DNA of 64,000 nucleotides. Origin: Torreya grandis (lineage: Eukaryota > Streptophyta > Pinopsida > Cupressales > Taxaceae). Below, in pieces: positions 1 to 12,500 of this stretch; position 1 is the stretch's first letter; the number at the start of each line of letters is the position of its first letter. Location of the stretch: assembly GCA_037957365.1 (NCBI GenBank), contig JARHVA010003528.1, positions 372,001-436,000 on the forward strand, written 5' to 3'. The notes beneath the pieces are model-generated. The model saw only the letters and a list, made by a program, of their open reading frames with translations, was not told the origin of the DNA and did not search any database. Made by a program: the position numbers and the translations under genes.

Positions 1-59
1 GTAGAGCCTTTTGAAAGGCCTAGATGTGTATGAATGGATACCTAATTCCATCAAAGTGA

Positions 60-1038
60 GGTAATGATGGTATCTAGAAATAATTAGGCAACAAAGATTT
101 TATGAATGTCTCCAAAATAGGGTTATCATGTAGATCATTAAAATCCATCCAAGACTTATAAGCTTTGTTTTCCATGGTGAGGAGATGTACTTGGTGTTTT
201 AATTCACCAATTACGTGCATCAATGAAATAATCTCGTGGGAAGGGATATTAGTAAATTGAAGTGGTTCATTTAGTCTTTGAATTTGATTATTAATTTTAA
301 CCATGGGAATTCTAGATTTTGCAATTGGATCATAAAGAGGGGGTGTGCTCACTTAAACCTTGGGAGTAATGGTAACTTGGACCTTAATAAAGGGATGTGG
401 GATACCATTCTATTTAGGTAAAGAGTGAGAACTAGGTTTTACTGTAGTGAGGGGTGGCTTAGGAGATTCATTGGCATCTTTGTGTTTTAGTGAATCACAT
501 GATAATTTAGTAGAGGATGTGTTATTAGCATTAACATGTGTATTATTTGAAATAGAATCATGATTAAAAGTAGGAGAAACATTTTGACATGCATTAGGTT
601 TGAAAGGAGTGAGAGAAGAGGTAGAATCATGAGATGCATTTTCTTATTCATTATATGCATAATAGTCATCATTATTCCATGCATTATCACAATCTAAATT
701 TTGTTCATTTGAAATAGTAGAATTTGAAGTATCATTTTCATATTCACTTTCATTCTCATATTCATTTGCATGTTCACTACCATACTCATTATCACTTCCA
801 TCATTGCTAGGGAGAGGTGTAAGAGAAGAATTTAATTCCTATCTAATATGCAATAAATTATCATTTGAAATTGGAATATCATGTGTATTTATGCTATACA
901 TGGATGGAGTGTATGCATTTTATTCATTTGCAGTATGATAAGTAAGAGTAAGAGAGTTATAATTTAAACATTAATGAGATACATAATTTGAACTATGTTT
1001 TGGTAATTTGATTCTATTACATTTATATTATTGTATTT

Positions 1039-1099
<61 letters not shown>

Positions 1100-1480
1100 T
1101 CACATGGAAGCAAATTTTCACCTATTAGAGGTTCATTTGGAAGTGCATGAATAATTTTTTTCATTTTGTGTATTTTGCATAGGATAATGATGTGAGAAGT
1201 GTTTTTCCCATTTATCAAAAGTATTTTCTTTAGAAGAAGGGATGAAAGAGATAGGTTTGAGAGGAGAAGATGCATCTAATTTTTCTTCACTATCACTTTC
1301 ATATGCATGATAATATTCCTCATTAAAACAATAGTAATTATCTTCATTTTAAATAAAATCATTCTCCACATTTTTAGATAATGTGTAATTTTGCAAATTT
1401 GTCCACTCATTATCATAATCATGTAAAAAATTAAGAAATTTGTCTATGGGATGTGAGGGAAGAAGTGCCTTAGTGGCCAT
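60..1480 (-). pseudogene. Decayed minus-strand ORF of unknown family
   Basis: Reading the minus strand from an ATG at 1480 (protein start MATKALLPSHPIDKF) gives one long composition-consistent reading frame that runs down to a stop near 74, interrupted by several in-frame stops (for example TAA at 1349-1351, TAG at 839-841, TAA at 353-355) and at least two frame changes around the GA microsatellite. The N-terminal part is acidic. The middle is rich in Asn, Glu and Ser with repeated NEYE/SEYEN-like steps. The last 90 residues (74-352) are hydrophilic with a leucine-rich, coiled-coil-like segment. I recognise no domain. The decay resembles that of the retroelements elsewhere in the window, so a retroelement accessory or gag ORF is a reasonable guess, but a broken host gene is not excluded. 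Confidence 0.45.
1041..1097. repeat. (GA)n microsatellite
   Basis: Uninterrupted GA dinucleotides lie inside the decayed minus-strand ORF, where they read as a Ser-Leu run. The flanking coding sense changes frame across the tract, so its expansion probably helped break the ORF. Confidence 0.95.
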
Positions 1481-1551
1481 TTTATTTATTTCACCAAAAA
1501 GAATATGAAGTACTATTAAGTAGATAAATTCAATAATAAATACTAACATGG

Positions 1552-2335
1552 AAAGTTTGAAAATGTGTGTGACTATCTAAACAAGTTGCAAAAATTTCAA
1601 AATTAATTTCTAAAAATTGCAAGGATGAATGGTTTGAAGGTGGAGGACCTAGTTTAGGAATCTAGGGTTTTGGGCTAGGGTTTTAGAATTTTTGAAAATT
1701 ATGGCTATAATTTAAGTACAAAAATTAATTTGAATAAGATAATTGCACAAAAAATTATACAAAAATTAGAAATTAGAAATTGAATTTTTTCACAAAATAA
1801 CTACTAATTTAGAGATTTTGAAAATATTTTTGGCACACTTAACAATTTTCAAAAAATTTGAAATTAATTTCTAAAATTTGTAAGGGAGGGAAACTTGGGG
1901 TTTGAGGACATAGTTTAGAAATATAGGGTTTTGAGCTAGGGTTTTAGAATTTTCTAAAAATAATGCAATAATTTTAAATTCTAAAAACTATTTGAAATAG
2001 GATAAATGCACAATAAATTTATACAAAAATTAGAATTTTGGAAATTGAATTTTTGCACAAGAAACTACTAATTTTGAAAATTTGAAATTATTTTTGACAT
2101 GGTAATCAATTTGCAAAAAATCCAAAATAGATTAGAAAAATTTGCAAGGAGGAAAGGCTTGGTGTGTGATGACCTAGTTTTGAAATCTACGGTTTTGAGC
2201 TAGTATTTTAGAGTTTTTTAAAATTATGAAATAAATTTAAATTCTAAAAATTACCTTGAATAGGAAAAATGTGAAAATATTAATACAAAAATTAGAATTT
2301 TGGAAATTAATTTTTTTCACAAAATAATGAGAAAG
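1552..2335. repeat. Three tandem repeats of about 262 bp
   Basis: Three head-to-tail units share the order: a box like AGGGTTTTGAGCTAGGGTTT, an AT-rich middle, then a box like ACAAAAATTAGAATTTTGGA. The first box starts near 1664, 1925 and 2188, giving a period of 261-263 bp. A partial duplication of the second box follows at about 2336-2395. The array lies directly upstream of the minus-strand ORF start at 1480, so it could be that ORF's 5' leader or promoter region. No coding sense is visible. Confidence 0.8.
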
Positions 2336-2395
2336 AGAATATTAATACAAAAATTAGAATTTTGGAAATTAAATTTTTGCACAAAATAATGAAGG

Positions 2396-3682
2396 AAGAA
2401 CCCTAAGTGTAGCTAGGGTTTTAGGTTTGTTTGAAGTAAGCTAGGTTCACCAATTTTTTTTAATTTTTAGTAATATAGTGTTTAAATCCTAAATAATAAT
2501 GGTTTAGAATAATAGGAAAAATATAGCTTAATAGGGAAAAATATATATTTTAACAGGTAATTATACAAGAGAAATAGAAATAAACTTATCTAGTTTTGGA
2601 TTGAAATGAAGGACTTTGAGGCTAGAATTTGAAGAGTAGGACTAAGACACTATCAATAGTTTGAAATTAGGTTTTATTTTTTGATTGGATAGGAGAACCA
2701 AAAATAGGTTAACCTGGTGTCCAGTGCTATAGTCTTTCCTAGCACTATTGTCTTAAGGATCTAAGCTTTTTGGGTTTTGTTTACTTGGTCAATGTGAGTT
2801 TGTGTACCAAAGTTTAGGGGCTGAAAGTCACTAGATCTTGTTGTAGGTATGTTTCAGCCTTTAATACATGTGTTCATCTACACACATGAAAAAAATGAAT
2901 ACATCAAAAGAAAAAGGAGGAAAATTTGGGTTAGGGGATGAATGATCACACAATCAAGAACCCCTACTATTCTGATTGCTACCTATATTAACCCTTAAGA
3001 TAGGGTCTTAGATATGATGTAGTTATCCCTTAGGGAACATGCATAATCAATGCACATAATAGATGCAAAAAAAAATTACCTAAGCATGCAAGTCTATGTG
3101 TGATGTAGAGAAGCTAAGATATACTATTGATTGATTTTTATTATGTCTAATGTGCCAAAGTAGTAAGTGTTAGATATAAAATGCCTTATGAAGTCCTTTA
3201 TATAGGAGATTCATTATTTTGAATTTGGGAGTTTTATTCACAATTGGCTGACATTGGAAAATTTAGGAACAAAGAAAATAAAAGGGGTAAGACACATCTT
3301 TTAGGAGAAACTGACCACTAGAATCAAATTTACACTTAGACAATAACATCACAAAATAGAAACCCTAGGTTTTAGTGTTATATTCCTATTTGGGCACTAT
3401 TTTTTGGAGTGTCCAAGACGTGGGGGGAAGGAATAAGCATCAAAAGAGTAACATATGTCAATAAGGGTTAAGTTTGGAAGGTTATGAATGATTGGTAATG
3501 GTCAAAAAGGTGCTTAGAGTATAAAATAAGACCAAGACAAATAAATAAAAAAGACATGGCTAGATGTGAATAAGACTCATATTTTAGAGTTTAGAGTATT
3601 ATCTTGAGATTATTTTCCTTTTGTTTTATTTTTGTTTAACGTGTAAGTTTTCATCATTTCTTTTCTATTCCTCTCATGGTCT
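2396..3682. other. AT-rich stretch without a recognisable gene
   Basis: No ORF of interest on either strand. Visible items: a small hairpin at about 2724-2747 (AGTGCTA ... TAGCACT), a purine tract near 2905-2922, a TATA-like TATATAGGAG at about 3202-3211, and a G-run (ACGTGGGGGGAAGG) near 3418. The sequence just before element A's gag (about 3683-3710, ending GGGGAATCAAACC) looks like a decayed primer-binding site of the tRNA-Asp type. I could not find a 5' LTR matching element A's 3' LTR here. Confidence 0.4.
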
Positions 3683-3746
3683 TTAGTAGATAGTAATTGG
3701 GGAATCAAACCAACCAAAATCACCATCTTCCTCTTCATCTTATTTC

Positions 3747-4949
3747 ATGGAGTATAATTTAGATGCTAAAATTTATCTTCATCTTTCTCTCCCTCCTACC
3801 ATGCCTCAAATAGTTGTTGAGGGTGATGTAGATTTCACTACCTTCCTCTATATTAACTCCATGGCCCTTAAACATTACCTTAGCACCTTAGCTCACCACA
3901 CTTATATTACTTCAATCCCTCCTATGGATCCAACTTATCGTATGCCTCCCCATCTTATGGTTGTAGTAACCTCTAACCAACCTTTTATTACCCAAGTCTT
4001 ATTCTAGTAATATCCCATCCACTACCACCACTGAAGCTCAATCCAACATTTCAACTAATTACCACACACACCCTACACCCAAAAATACCTCTAATGCATG
4101 GAAAACCTTGCCTCTTGTTACCTATACCCCATCTACCATGGGGTTATCTTTTACACCTATTTACACCATTCCTCTTATCAATAATACCCCACCAATTTTT
4201 ACCCCTCTTCAAAATTTTGTACTTTCTATACCTCTTACCCTTCCACCTATTATCATAAGAGTTAATGCTAAACCCCAACCATATACCAACCCATCCATGC
4301 ATCTAAATCAACCCACCTCCATCCCATAACAAATACCCATGACATATTATCAATATGTTCCTAATCCACAAGGAGACATAACACCTTTTACCTAACCTTT
4401 TGTACCCATCAACCCTTATATGGCACCATCCCAACCTATAATGACCAAATACCAATATGTGATATCTTTTAAACCCTCTACCTCTTATCCATACATTTAT
4501 ACCACCTAACTTCAACCAAACTTACCATCCAATTATGAAGCTTCCCAACCTCAAACATATTTGGTTAAGATTTTGATGGATAAATGTCCAATCTTGAATC
4601 ATATATTTATGTGGATCATAACATTTTATCATATGATTAAATCTGAAACAAACCTATTCATTCATTTATCCCTATCTAATCCTATCCTCCTTAATGAGAA
4701 CTACACAAGTTTTCTAAGTTCTAAAGTAAGGAGGACCCTAAACAACACTTGAGAGCATTTTTCCATTCTTGATATTTGATTTCATATGAAAATGCTCTTC
4801 TCCTTCAAACCTTCCACATGTCTTATCAGGACCAACCTTGTATTGGTATAGTGCTCTCACCAAGAATTCCATCTTTTCCTTTTCTCAACTTGGCCAAATC
4901 TTTTTAGATAAATTTTCAGTCTCTCTCTCTCTCTATATATATATATATG

Positions 4950-4995
<46 letters not shown>

Positions 4996-5440
4996 TTTGT
5001 ATTACCGACCTTTACTCCATTAGGCAATCTGATGATGAATCAATTTTTGACTTCATAGCTAGATGGAGAGGTCTCATCAACCAATTTATTTCTCCTTACC
5101 CCAACCCAAATAGATTGAACTCTTCTCTTGGGGTTGTTCCAAACATATTTTCCCCACTCTTCAAGTTCAAACTTTTAGGACTTTTGATGAGGATTTCACC
5201 ATGGAACAAAAATAAAAAATCTAAGCTACTGATGAGGGAAAATAAAAACTACAAAATAAAAATTCTAGATTTAAATCTAATGAACCTTCCTCCACCGAAA
5301 CCACCAATCAACCTAACCATCCTAATACCAAATCAAATACATCTTCTAACTCATTTGTACTTAACACCACTCCATCACCAATTGTCAACCAACCCAACCC
5401 AACCTAACCATTTCTTCTAACTCTTCCAACCAACCAAACT
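3747..5440 (+). pseudogene. gag: gag of element A (broken)
   Basis: The start ATG at 3747 is supported by the homologous gag of element B at 25135: both begin MEY and share a FT/KFL ... AL.HYL segment. A Pro/Tyr/Asn-rich middle (about 4000-4550) is followed by the conserved gag core: WYSALTKNSIFSFSQLGQ (about 4841-4895), then FLDKFS, then TDLYSI and DESIFDFIARWRGLINQ (about 5000-5085). A TA/TG microsatellite sits between FLDKFS and TDLYSI and shifts the frame. Element B has a short ordinary segment there. Numerous TAG/TAA stops are present. Known role of the family: capsid protein that forms virus-like particles. Confidence 0.75.
4930..4991. repeat. TA/TG microsatellite inside gag
   Basis: CT repeats pass into an alternating TATATG/TATA tract inserted in the gag core. 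The upstream half of the motif reads in one frame and the downstream half in the next, so the expansion breaks gag. The homologous site in element B lacks the tract. Confidence 0.9.
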
Positions 5441-5559
5441 AAAACCAAAACCAAGTTGCCCCAAAATAATATACTCTAATAGGGGAGTCTTATGCTTCAA
5501 TTTTGGATAAACTAAAAAAGTTAATCATTATGTAACTTCCTCTAATAAAACCTCCCTAG

Positions 5560-7840
5560 TAATTTGATGCCTCTCTCCTTACACATGATTGGTATAATGA
5601 GAATGATATTTGTGCTTTCCACCACATTATTGGACATGATGTTAGTAGGTGTAATAACTTTAAGACTATTGTCCAAAATATGATTGATAAGGGAGAACTT
5701 GTGTTTGATAATCCCAATGCACCTCCAAATCATTCCCTTGACATCTTTTGTAAACCTTTTCCTAACCATGCCCCTTACACCAACCATGATGATAATAAGT
5801 TAGAATCATCTAACACTCATGAGGTTCATATAGTTGATTTCATCATTAGTGAACCTATCATTAATGATACCATCACCTCATCTACCCCTTCCTCCATTCC
5901 ACTCATTAAAGTGATGGATTCACCTTTTATTCCTTTGGACATTCAAACAAAGGAAACAACCATCCCTCTTTCTTTACTTGTTGAAACAATACACCTATCC
6001 ACATCTCCTTTGATAGAAACACCAAAGGAGGCAACCATTGCTTCAAACATCTCCTCACCCACTCCACCTATTGAAGTGGTTGAATTACCCTTTATTCCTT
6101 TGGACATCCAAACAAAGGAAGCAACCATCTCTTCCCCTTCATTTAACACCACCACACCTTCCTTACCTACCATGGAAGCAACTAGTCCTTCCTTGGACAC
6201 CATTCCAAAGGAAGAGATCATCTTACCTATGCATTCCATGGAGGAGAATTCCTCCCAAACCTTGAAACCTCCCACCAAGATCATAGATGAAGAAACCCTT
6301 TCCTCACCTCCACCCAATGGCTTAACCTTTGAAACTTATGACCAAGGATCAAACCCATTTACAAGCCTTTTTCTAGATTGGTCGAAAATCTAGAGTTTAT
6401 TTCTCAACCCAACCTAGATAGATCCATTTTTTGGCATCATCTTGGCCTCCCTTGCCAAAATAAACCTTAACCATCAACCTCACTTACATCTACCATCAAA
6501 CCTATCATGACCTCAACCCCATCCTCTAACATTTCTTCCTCTAGAACCATAGAAGAACCATCCAACACACCTCCACCTAAATTTTCCAAATCACCTCACA
6601 CCTCTTTAACCAAACCCATCAAGAATCTAGGAATACTTCTTAAACCTATCCTTTCTCACCCATCTTTGAAGCTAGACTTAACCCCTTTTAGTCCACCAAA
6701 GAAAACCTGAACCAAATCCACTAGGAATGCAGAACCACCTAGACTCCCACTTCAAACTAGACCTATACCACCTCCTTCCCACCTACCTTCCATATTAGGA
6801 CCCCATCACTATATTATCCCTATTACCTATTCCTCATCTATTAAACCTTCTCCTTTACCTCTACCCACACCTACCTCCAAATCACTAAAATCCCCATCAT
6901 TCTCAACTAACCTAGCTATCTCTACCTTCCCACCTATCACCAAACCTTCACCCTCTACCTCTAAATCTTCCACCTCTAAATATTCCACCTCTAAACCGAC
7001 CATAACCAAAAAATACCAACCAAAAACACCTACCAAAACCATTTTACCACCTCTAATTTTTGAGGTAAATCCTACTCTTAGGAAGGATCCCACTCTTAAA
7101 ACCAAAAACCCAACAACTTCAATGCCTTTGATCAAATATTATTCAACTTTTCTAAAAAGGTTGTTGCAAACCTCTTCTTTAACATTACCACCCATCTAAC
7201 CTTTCAACCATTCACATATTAAACCATCATGGTTCAATGAAAATTTAATTTATTCATACCATAGGAATCCTAGACACGATACAAAGAATTTTAAAGCTCT
7301 CCAAACACTTGTCCATACATTATGGGATAAGGATGATCTATTATAGAATGAACCTCTCTTGATCCCATTACCAACCTAACCACCAAATCAACCCATCCAT
7401 CATTTACCTACTCCTCCACTCTCATTTAAAAGTGAGGAGGAACTGAAGGAACCATCAAGCCCAACACCTCCTTTAATCTACACCATCCATATGGTTACCC
7501 AATCTCAAGCCCAGAAAAAGGATAAGGGAAAAGAAAAAGTGTACATACCATTGACCTACCCTTCTACCCCACAACCTTTCAATTGAAACCAAGCACCCTC
7601 ACCTTTACCTTCACGTTCTCCAAAACTCAAAATATCCATTTTGGGTGCCTCTCCTTCTAACCCTTCTAAAACCATCTAGCAAGTAGTGTTAAAACAACTA
7701 CACCAAACAATAGTGAAGATGAACCTTTATGAACTAATCAAAACCCTGCCCCATCATCACCAAGCATTGATAGAGGCCTTGAAATCTATAAAGGTTTAAC
7801 CAAAATATCCTCAACCTCTTACATCCTTTGTTAGAGCCCT
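5560..7840 (+). pseudogene. gag C-terminus and Pro-rich gag-pol linker of element A
   Basis: WYNENDICAFHHIIGHD (about 5590-5640) with a later Cys gives a C-x2-H-x4-H-x4-C pattern, then IVQNMIDKGEL. This is the degenerate zinc-like motif typical of Tat/Ogre gag proteins. The 5680-6393 stretch is open for 237 codons and is a Ser/Thr/Pro-rich spacer containing two copies of PFIPLDIQTKEATI-like sequence. A second motif of the same type (YHRNPRHDTKNFKALQ, about 7255-7305) has lost its Cys. A conserved MNLYELIKTLPHHHQALIEA segment (about 7720-7785) precedes PR. Element B keeps the same order. Confidence 0.65.
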
Positions 7841-8300
7841 TCAACTTTCTACCTTCATTACTTTTCAAGATTCAGAAATACCTTTTATCTATTCTAAATA
7901 TCCCAATCCTCTGCTCTTCGTTATGGCATACATTAATCAAACCTACATCAAAAGGGTGATGATTGATGGAGGATCTATTATCAACATTCTCTACTCTCAT
8001 GACTATGACCAACTTCAATTGCCTAAGAATATCATGTTATAAACTTCAATGGTCCTTCACTCTTTTAATGACACTATGGCCACTACCTTGGGGATAGTTA
8101 TCCTCCACATCCTCTTGGGACCTCACACCATTCCCTAACTCTTTTACATTACAAAGGGTGTGTTCTAATACAATGTTTTACTTATATGTCCTTAGATCCA
8201 TGTCATGAGTTGTGTCCCATCTACCTTACACTGATATGTCAAATTTTAGCATGAAGGTCAATTTGTTACCATAAGAGCTATCCCTATTCCTTTTGACTCA
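7840..8300 (+). pseudogene. pro: Aspartic protease of element A (broken)
   Basis: The segment TYIKRVMIDGGSIINILYS carries the catalytic IDGGS at 7962-7976, the Tat-type equivalent of D-S/T-G. SMVLHSFNDT and a downstream hydrophobic segment follow in order, with stops where Gln or Trp are expected. In this family the protease matures the gag-pol polyprotein. Element B has the same protease with the catalytic Asp changed to Tyr. Confidence 0.7.
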
Positions 8301-8689
8301 TGAAATATGACATATCAACCCAATGATGTTCTCCTTTCTCCTTCATCCACCTCACCACCAACCAACAACAACACCACCTCATAAACAAAAACTAATAACA
8401 CCTTGGCCCCTACCATTGATGAAGCTTCAACTATCTCATCTATCCCTTATTCTTAGATCCCTATATAGGACCACTTGGAACCCATGTTCCAATGTGTCTC
8501 ATTGGGGGAGTATCATCTTCTAGCCTTGGATTCTTTCCCTACTCCTCAAGAGTATGGGAACCTCATCCATGATCCTAGTTATGAACCCAAAATTGGAACC
8601 ATCATCCCTTTCAGACCTCTAAACCATCAAACCAACTTAATATAAGGGGAAATTGATCATCCACTTATTACTTCTATTGATACCTCTAC

Positions 8690-9300
8690 CATCTAACCAT
8701 TTACCTATGACTTTTGTTATCTTGACAAATCAACATTTCCCAAAATACACCTTTATATGTGTACTTGGAATGGATTTGGCCTAGGATAATATGAGCATAG
8801 ACCTCATAAGTTACCCATAATCAAAACACAAAATCCTCATGAGTTATTTGTCCTTGGATTCATACCACAAGAAGAACCCACCTCACCTAAACTCATCACC
8901 ACTATTGATGAGGCTATCCCATCCTCACCAACCAAATCTCCTTCAAAGTTAGAGGATTTTGATCTCATTCTATATAACTTTTTTTATCAATATCATTAGT
9001 TTAAGACCCTTGATTTATCAAAAGGATGGTCAAACTAAAATTCTTCCTCTCATCCATATTGAAATGGTAGAAAATGAATCTCTTACCATCAACACCATCC
9101 AACATAAGGATGACGATTCTATTCTCACCTACCTTGGTGTGGGGGATTCTTCTATCCATAAATCCCTTCCTCCTAAGAACAAAACCATGTTAACTGAATC
9201 AACCATCGATAGTAACTTGGGTACTTAGGATAACCCTCACATTGTCAATATTGGACAGTCTTTAAATTCTTTGGAGAAAAAAGATTACCTTTCTTTCCTT
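8690..9300 (+). pseudogene. G-patch-like segment and PR-RT spacer of element A
   Basis: CTWNGFGLG followed by YEHRPHKLP (about 8760-8812) resembles the glycine-rich G-patch-like motif found between PR and RT in Tat/Ogre elements. The spacer then carries DDDSILTYLGVGDSSIHKSL (about 9110-9170), which matches the sequence in element B just before B's deletion junction. Several TAG/TAA stops are present. Confidence 0.55.
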
Positions 9301-9309
9301 CATGATCAA

Positions 9310-10740
9310 AATATATCATTTTCTTGGTCCTATTAGGATATGCATAAAATTTACCTTGTTATAAACCTTTATAACATTATCACCCATCTTGATGTTAATC
9401 TCATTTGGAAAAAGCTTCATAGGATGCACCCTCATATCACCCTTGTAGTTAAAGAAGAGATTTAATGCCTCTTGTCTATCAACTTTATCTAACCCATTGA
9501 TTATACTCAATGGGTTTATAACATTTTTCCCATTACCAAAACCACTAGGGAACTTCACCTTTGTATCAAATTTTCTAACATTAACCTTTCTTTCCCAAAG
9601 GATGACTTTCCTTTGTCTAGCATTGACCAACTTATTGATCTTACAACTAGCGATAAGATTTTATCTCTCATGGATTATTTCTTAAGATATAATCAAATCT
9701 TGATTTCACCTAAGGATCAATAAAAAATATCTTTCATCACCCCATGGGAAACATTTTGATATAGGGTTATTCCATTTGGTCTAAAGAATGCTAGAGCAAC
9801 CTATTAGCATATGATGACCTATATCTTCCATGATCTAATCCATAAAATCATAGAGGACTATGTGGATGATATTATTCAAAAATATAAACATTTTAAGGAT
9901 CACATAGTAATTTTCACCATCATCTTCAAATGCCTAATCTATTTTCACATCAAACTTAACCCCAAAAAATGTATTTTTGGGGTCCTTTCTAGAAAGCCTC
10001 TTGGATTTATCATCTCTCTTTAGGAGTCGAAGTATACCTTACCAAATTCAAAGCAATCATGGATATTTCTCCTTCAACCCACCTTAAGTAACATTATAGC
10101 CTATAGGGGAAGGTCCAATCCAGCCATCACTTCATCTCTCAACTATCAGATATATTTTGACCTTTTCACCATCTCCTTAAGAAAGACACATCTTTCAATT
10201 GTACTAAAGACTACCAACAAGACTTTGATTTACTAAAAGAATACCTTATTTCTCCACCTATTTTTACCCCACCTAAATAATACTAACCCTTATATATGTA
10301 CATATCTATGACCAATAATTCCTTAGGGGTAATGCTTACACACCATGATGAATAAAACAAAGATAAAGTTGTCTAATACATAAGTTGAATGCTTATAAAA
10401 TATGAGACTTGGTACGCCTATCTCAAGAAACATTGCCTTGCCTTAGTATTTATGGCTTCAAAACTTTTTCATTACCTTCTTAATAAAAAAACCTATATCA
10501 TCACTAACACTGACCCAATCAAGTACATGCACTCTAAACTATACTAAAACTAATGTATTTCTAGGTGGCTCATGCTCCTAGCTAAGTTTGATCTTAAGTT
10601 CCTCTATAAAAATTTAATTAAAGGGAAAGTCATTTCCAACTAATTGGCTAAAGCTCCTCCACTAGAAAACCAACTACTTCCTCTTGCATTTCATGACAAG
10701 TCCATCATGACTCTTTCTCAAGAGGACCCTACCTACCAAA
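9310..10740 (+). pseudogene. pol: Reverse transcriptase and connection region of element A (broken)
   Basis: Recognisable RT landmarks in one frame: a divergent R-K-N segment, RYNQILISPKDQ, ISFITPWETF, YRVIPFGLKNARATY (about 9760-9806), then the catalytic EDYVDDIIQKYKHFKDH with YVDD at 9859-9870, and LNPKKCIFGV (about 9957-9990). Stops fall at typical Gln/Glu/Cys positions, for example the TAG after ATY where Gln is usual. After about 10020 the frame wanders and only fragments of the connection domain remain. Confidence 0.8.
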
Positions 10741-10990
10741 TGACCATTTTATTTAATGGCTCTAAATGCCAATGTGGTGGGGGGTGATGGAGTGATCCTC
10801 ATTCCCTTCTATGGTGAACCTCTTCCTCTTTCCTTTATACTTGAATTTAAATTCACCAACAATATGGTTGAGTATGAAGCCCTCATCATAACTCTTCAAA
10901 CCACTTTAGCCTTGGGAATTAAAATCATTAGTGTCTTTGGAAATTCCTAAATTATGGTCAACTAGGTCAATAAATCTTACTAATGTAAGA
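10741..10990 (+). pseudogene. RNase H of element A (broken)
   Basis: FNGS (the usual catalytic Asp of FDGS is Asn), a frame change, then NNMVEYEALIITLQTT (about 10858-10905), matching the conserved TNNxAEYEAL motif with its catalytic Glu, and SVFGNS (about 10930), where the usual Asp of GDS is Asn. The Asp-to-Asn changes are G-to-A transitions. The fold is type I RNase H, which removes the RNA strand of the hybrid. Confidence 0.65.
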
Positions 10991-11379
10991 ATTATGTCTT
11001 GAAAATGTATAAACAACTTTTAGATATACTCTTAGCATAATTTGATCATTACCTCATCTAGTCTATTCCATGATCTACCAACAAGTTCATAGATATAATG
11101 GATTCTCTTACTTCCCAAATCCCATCTAAACCTATCAAGTCTAAAATATTTGTTACCATCCACCATTTTATCACACCTTCTTATAACCAATCTAACCTTC
11201 TTACCATTTTTAATGTAAATCAATCTCCACTTGACTAATGATACAAACAAACCTTCAACTACCTAGACCTTGGCATCATTCCTTTTAAGCTCTCTAGGAA
11301 TTCCCAAAGAGACTTTGTTTAGAGTAACTCTCATTACACCATATTAGGGGGAATCATTTACAAGTGTGGCTTTAATGAC

Positions 11380-12500
11380 CTCCTTCTCCATTATCTACGT
11401 AGTCATGAGGCTTCCTATTATATCATGGAAATGCATGATGGAATATGTGGGTGACACTTTAGTGGCCTATCTATTGCTAAACACATCCTTCACCTTGGAT
11501 ACTATTAACCCACCCTCAACTAGGACTATTGTGATTATGTAAAGAATTGTGCTAAATGTTAAAAACATGGTAATTTACATCACGCACCTGCCTATGTCTT
11601 ACAAGTATCTAAAGACTAGTGGACCTTCTCATAAAGGGGACTCAATCTCATTATATAAATCAACCCGCATTCTTCACAATGACATCAATCAATCATTACC
11701 ATCAACAAATATTTCACGAAGTGGGTAGAATCTATTCCTCTCATCTCCACTAAAGCCAACAAGATTATTAACTTCATCAACCACCATATCATCTATCATT
11801 TCGGTGTTCCCCATAATATCATCAATAATAATGGTAAATATTTCAAGAATAAGCAAATCCAAGGTATCTATGATGCATTTAGCATCAACTTAAACTTACC
11901 CTCACCTTAGCATCCACAATCTAATGGATATGTGGAAGTCTCTAACAAAACCCTTAATAAAATGTTAACCAAATTAGTTAGTGTTTTAGGTTGGGATTAG
12001 CACTTACACATCTCTTTCACTTTATGGGCCTATCGCATTAGCATTTAAACATCTATGGGAGCTACCCTTTTCTCTCTAGTCTTTAGAGTAGATACAATCT
12101 TGCCTCTTGAAGTCCATATTCCCTCTCTTTACATATATTTTCAAGAGAACATTTATGAAAGTGACTATCATTGAGAACATCTAGCATAACTTGATCTACT
12201 TGCCAAATGTTACCTCATAATGCCTAACCATCTTCATGTCTATCAATAACAAATAAAGCACACTTATAAGAAACACCTAAAAGAATGAGAATTCAATATT
12301 AGAGACCTCATTTTAAAGGAAAACCAACATGTAACCAATATAGAGAAAAGAAAAAGAGGCAAGTTTGCTTTAAATTAGCTTAGACCCTACATCATAACCC
12401 ATGTGTATGGATTAGGAGATTACCATTTATCCTTTCTTGAATGTAAAACAAAACCTAAGCCTCTTAATGGTTCACATCTGCATCCTTTATTTTGTTAAAT
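11380..12500 (+). pseudogene. Integrase of element A (broken)
   Basis: The HHCC zinc region is recognisable (MHDGICG.HFSGLSIAKHI, then CAKC, about 11430-11565). The core follows: RGLNLIIQI (catalytic Asp now Asn), FTKWVESIPL, FGVPHNIINNNGKYF (second Asp now Asn) and NGYVEVSNKTLNKML (catalytic Glu kept, about 11925-11965). WAYRISI..SMGATLFSLV and the C-terminal KENQHVTNIEKRKRGKF (about 12318-12365) complete it. The same C-terminal half survives in element B at 55.9-56.5 kb. Confidence 0.8.

Noticed and set aside
2724..2747. Hairpin AGTGCTA...TAGCACT as terminator or small RNA
   Set aside because: A 7-bp stem alone is expected by chance in sequence of this size.
5943..6317. 124-codon minus-strand ORF in the linker of A
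   Set aside because: Shadow of the Ser/Thr/Pro-rich sense linker; no counterpart in B.
9316..9630. 104-codon minus-strand ORF across the RT of A
   Set aside because: The plus strand carries clear RT motifs in order. The minus frame has none.
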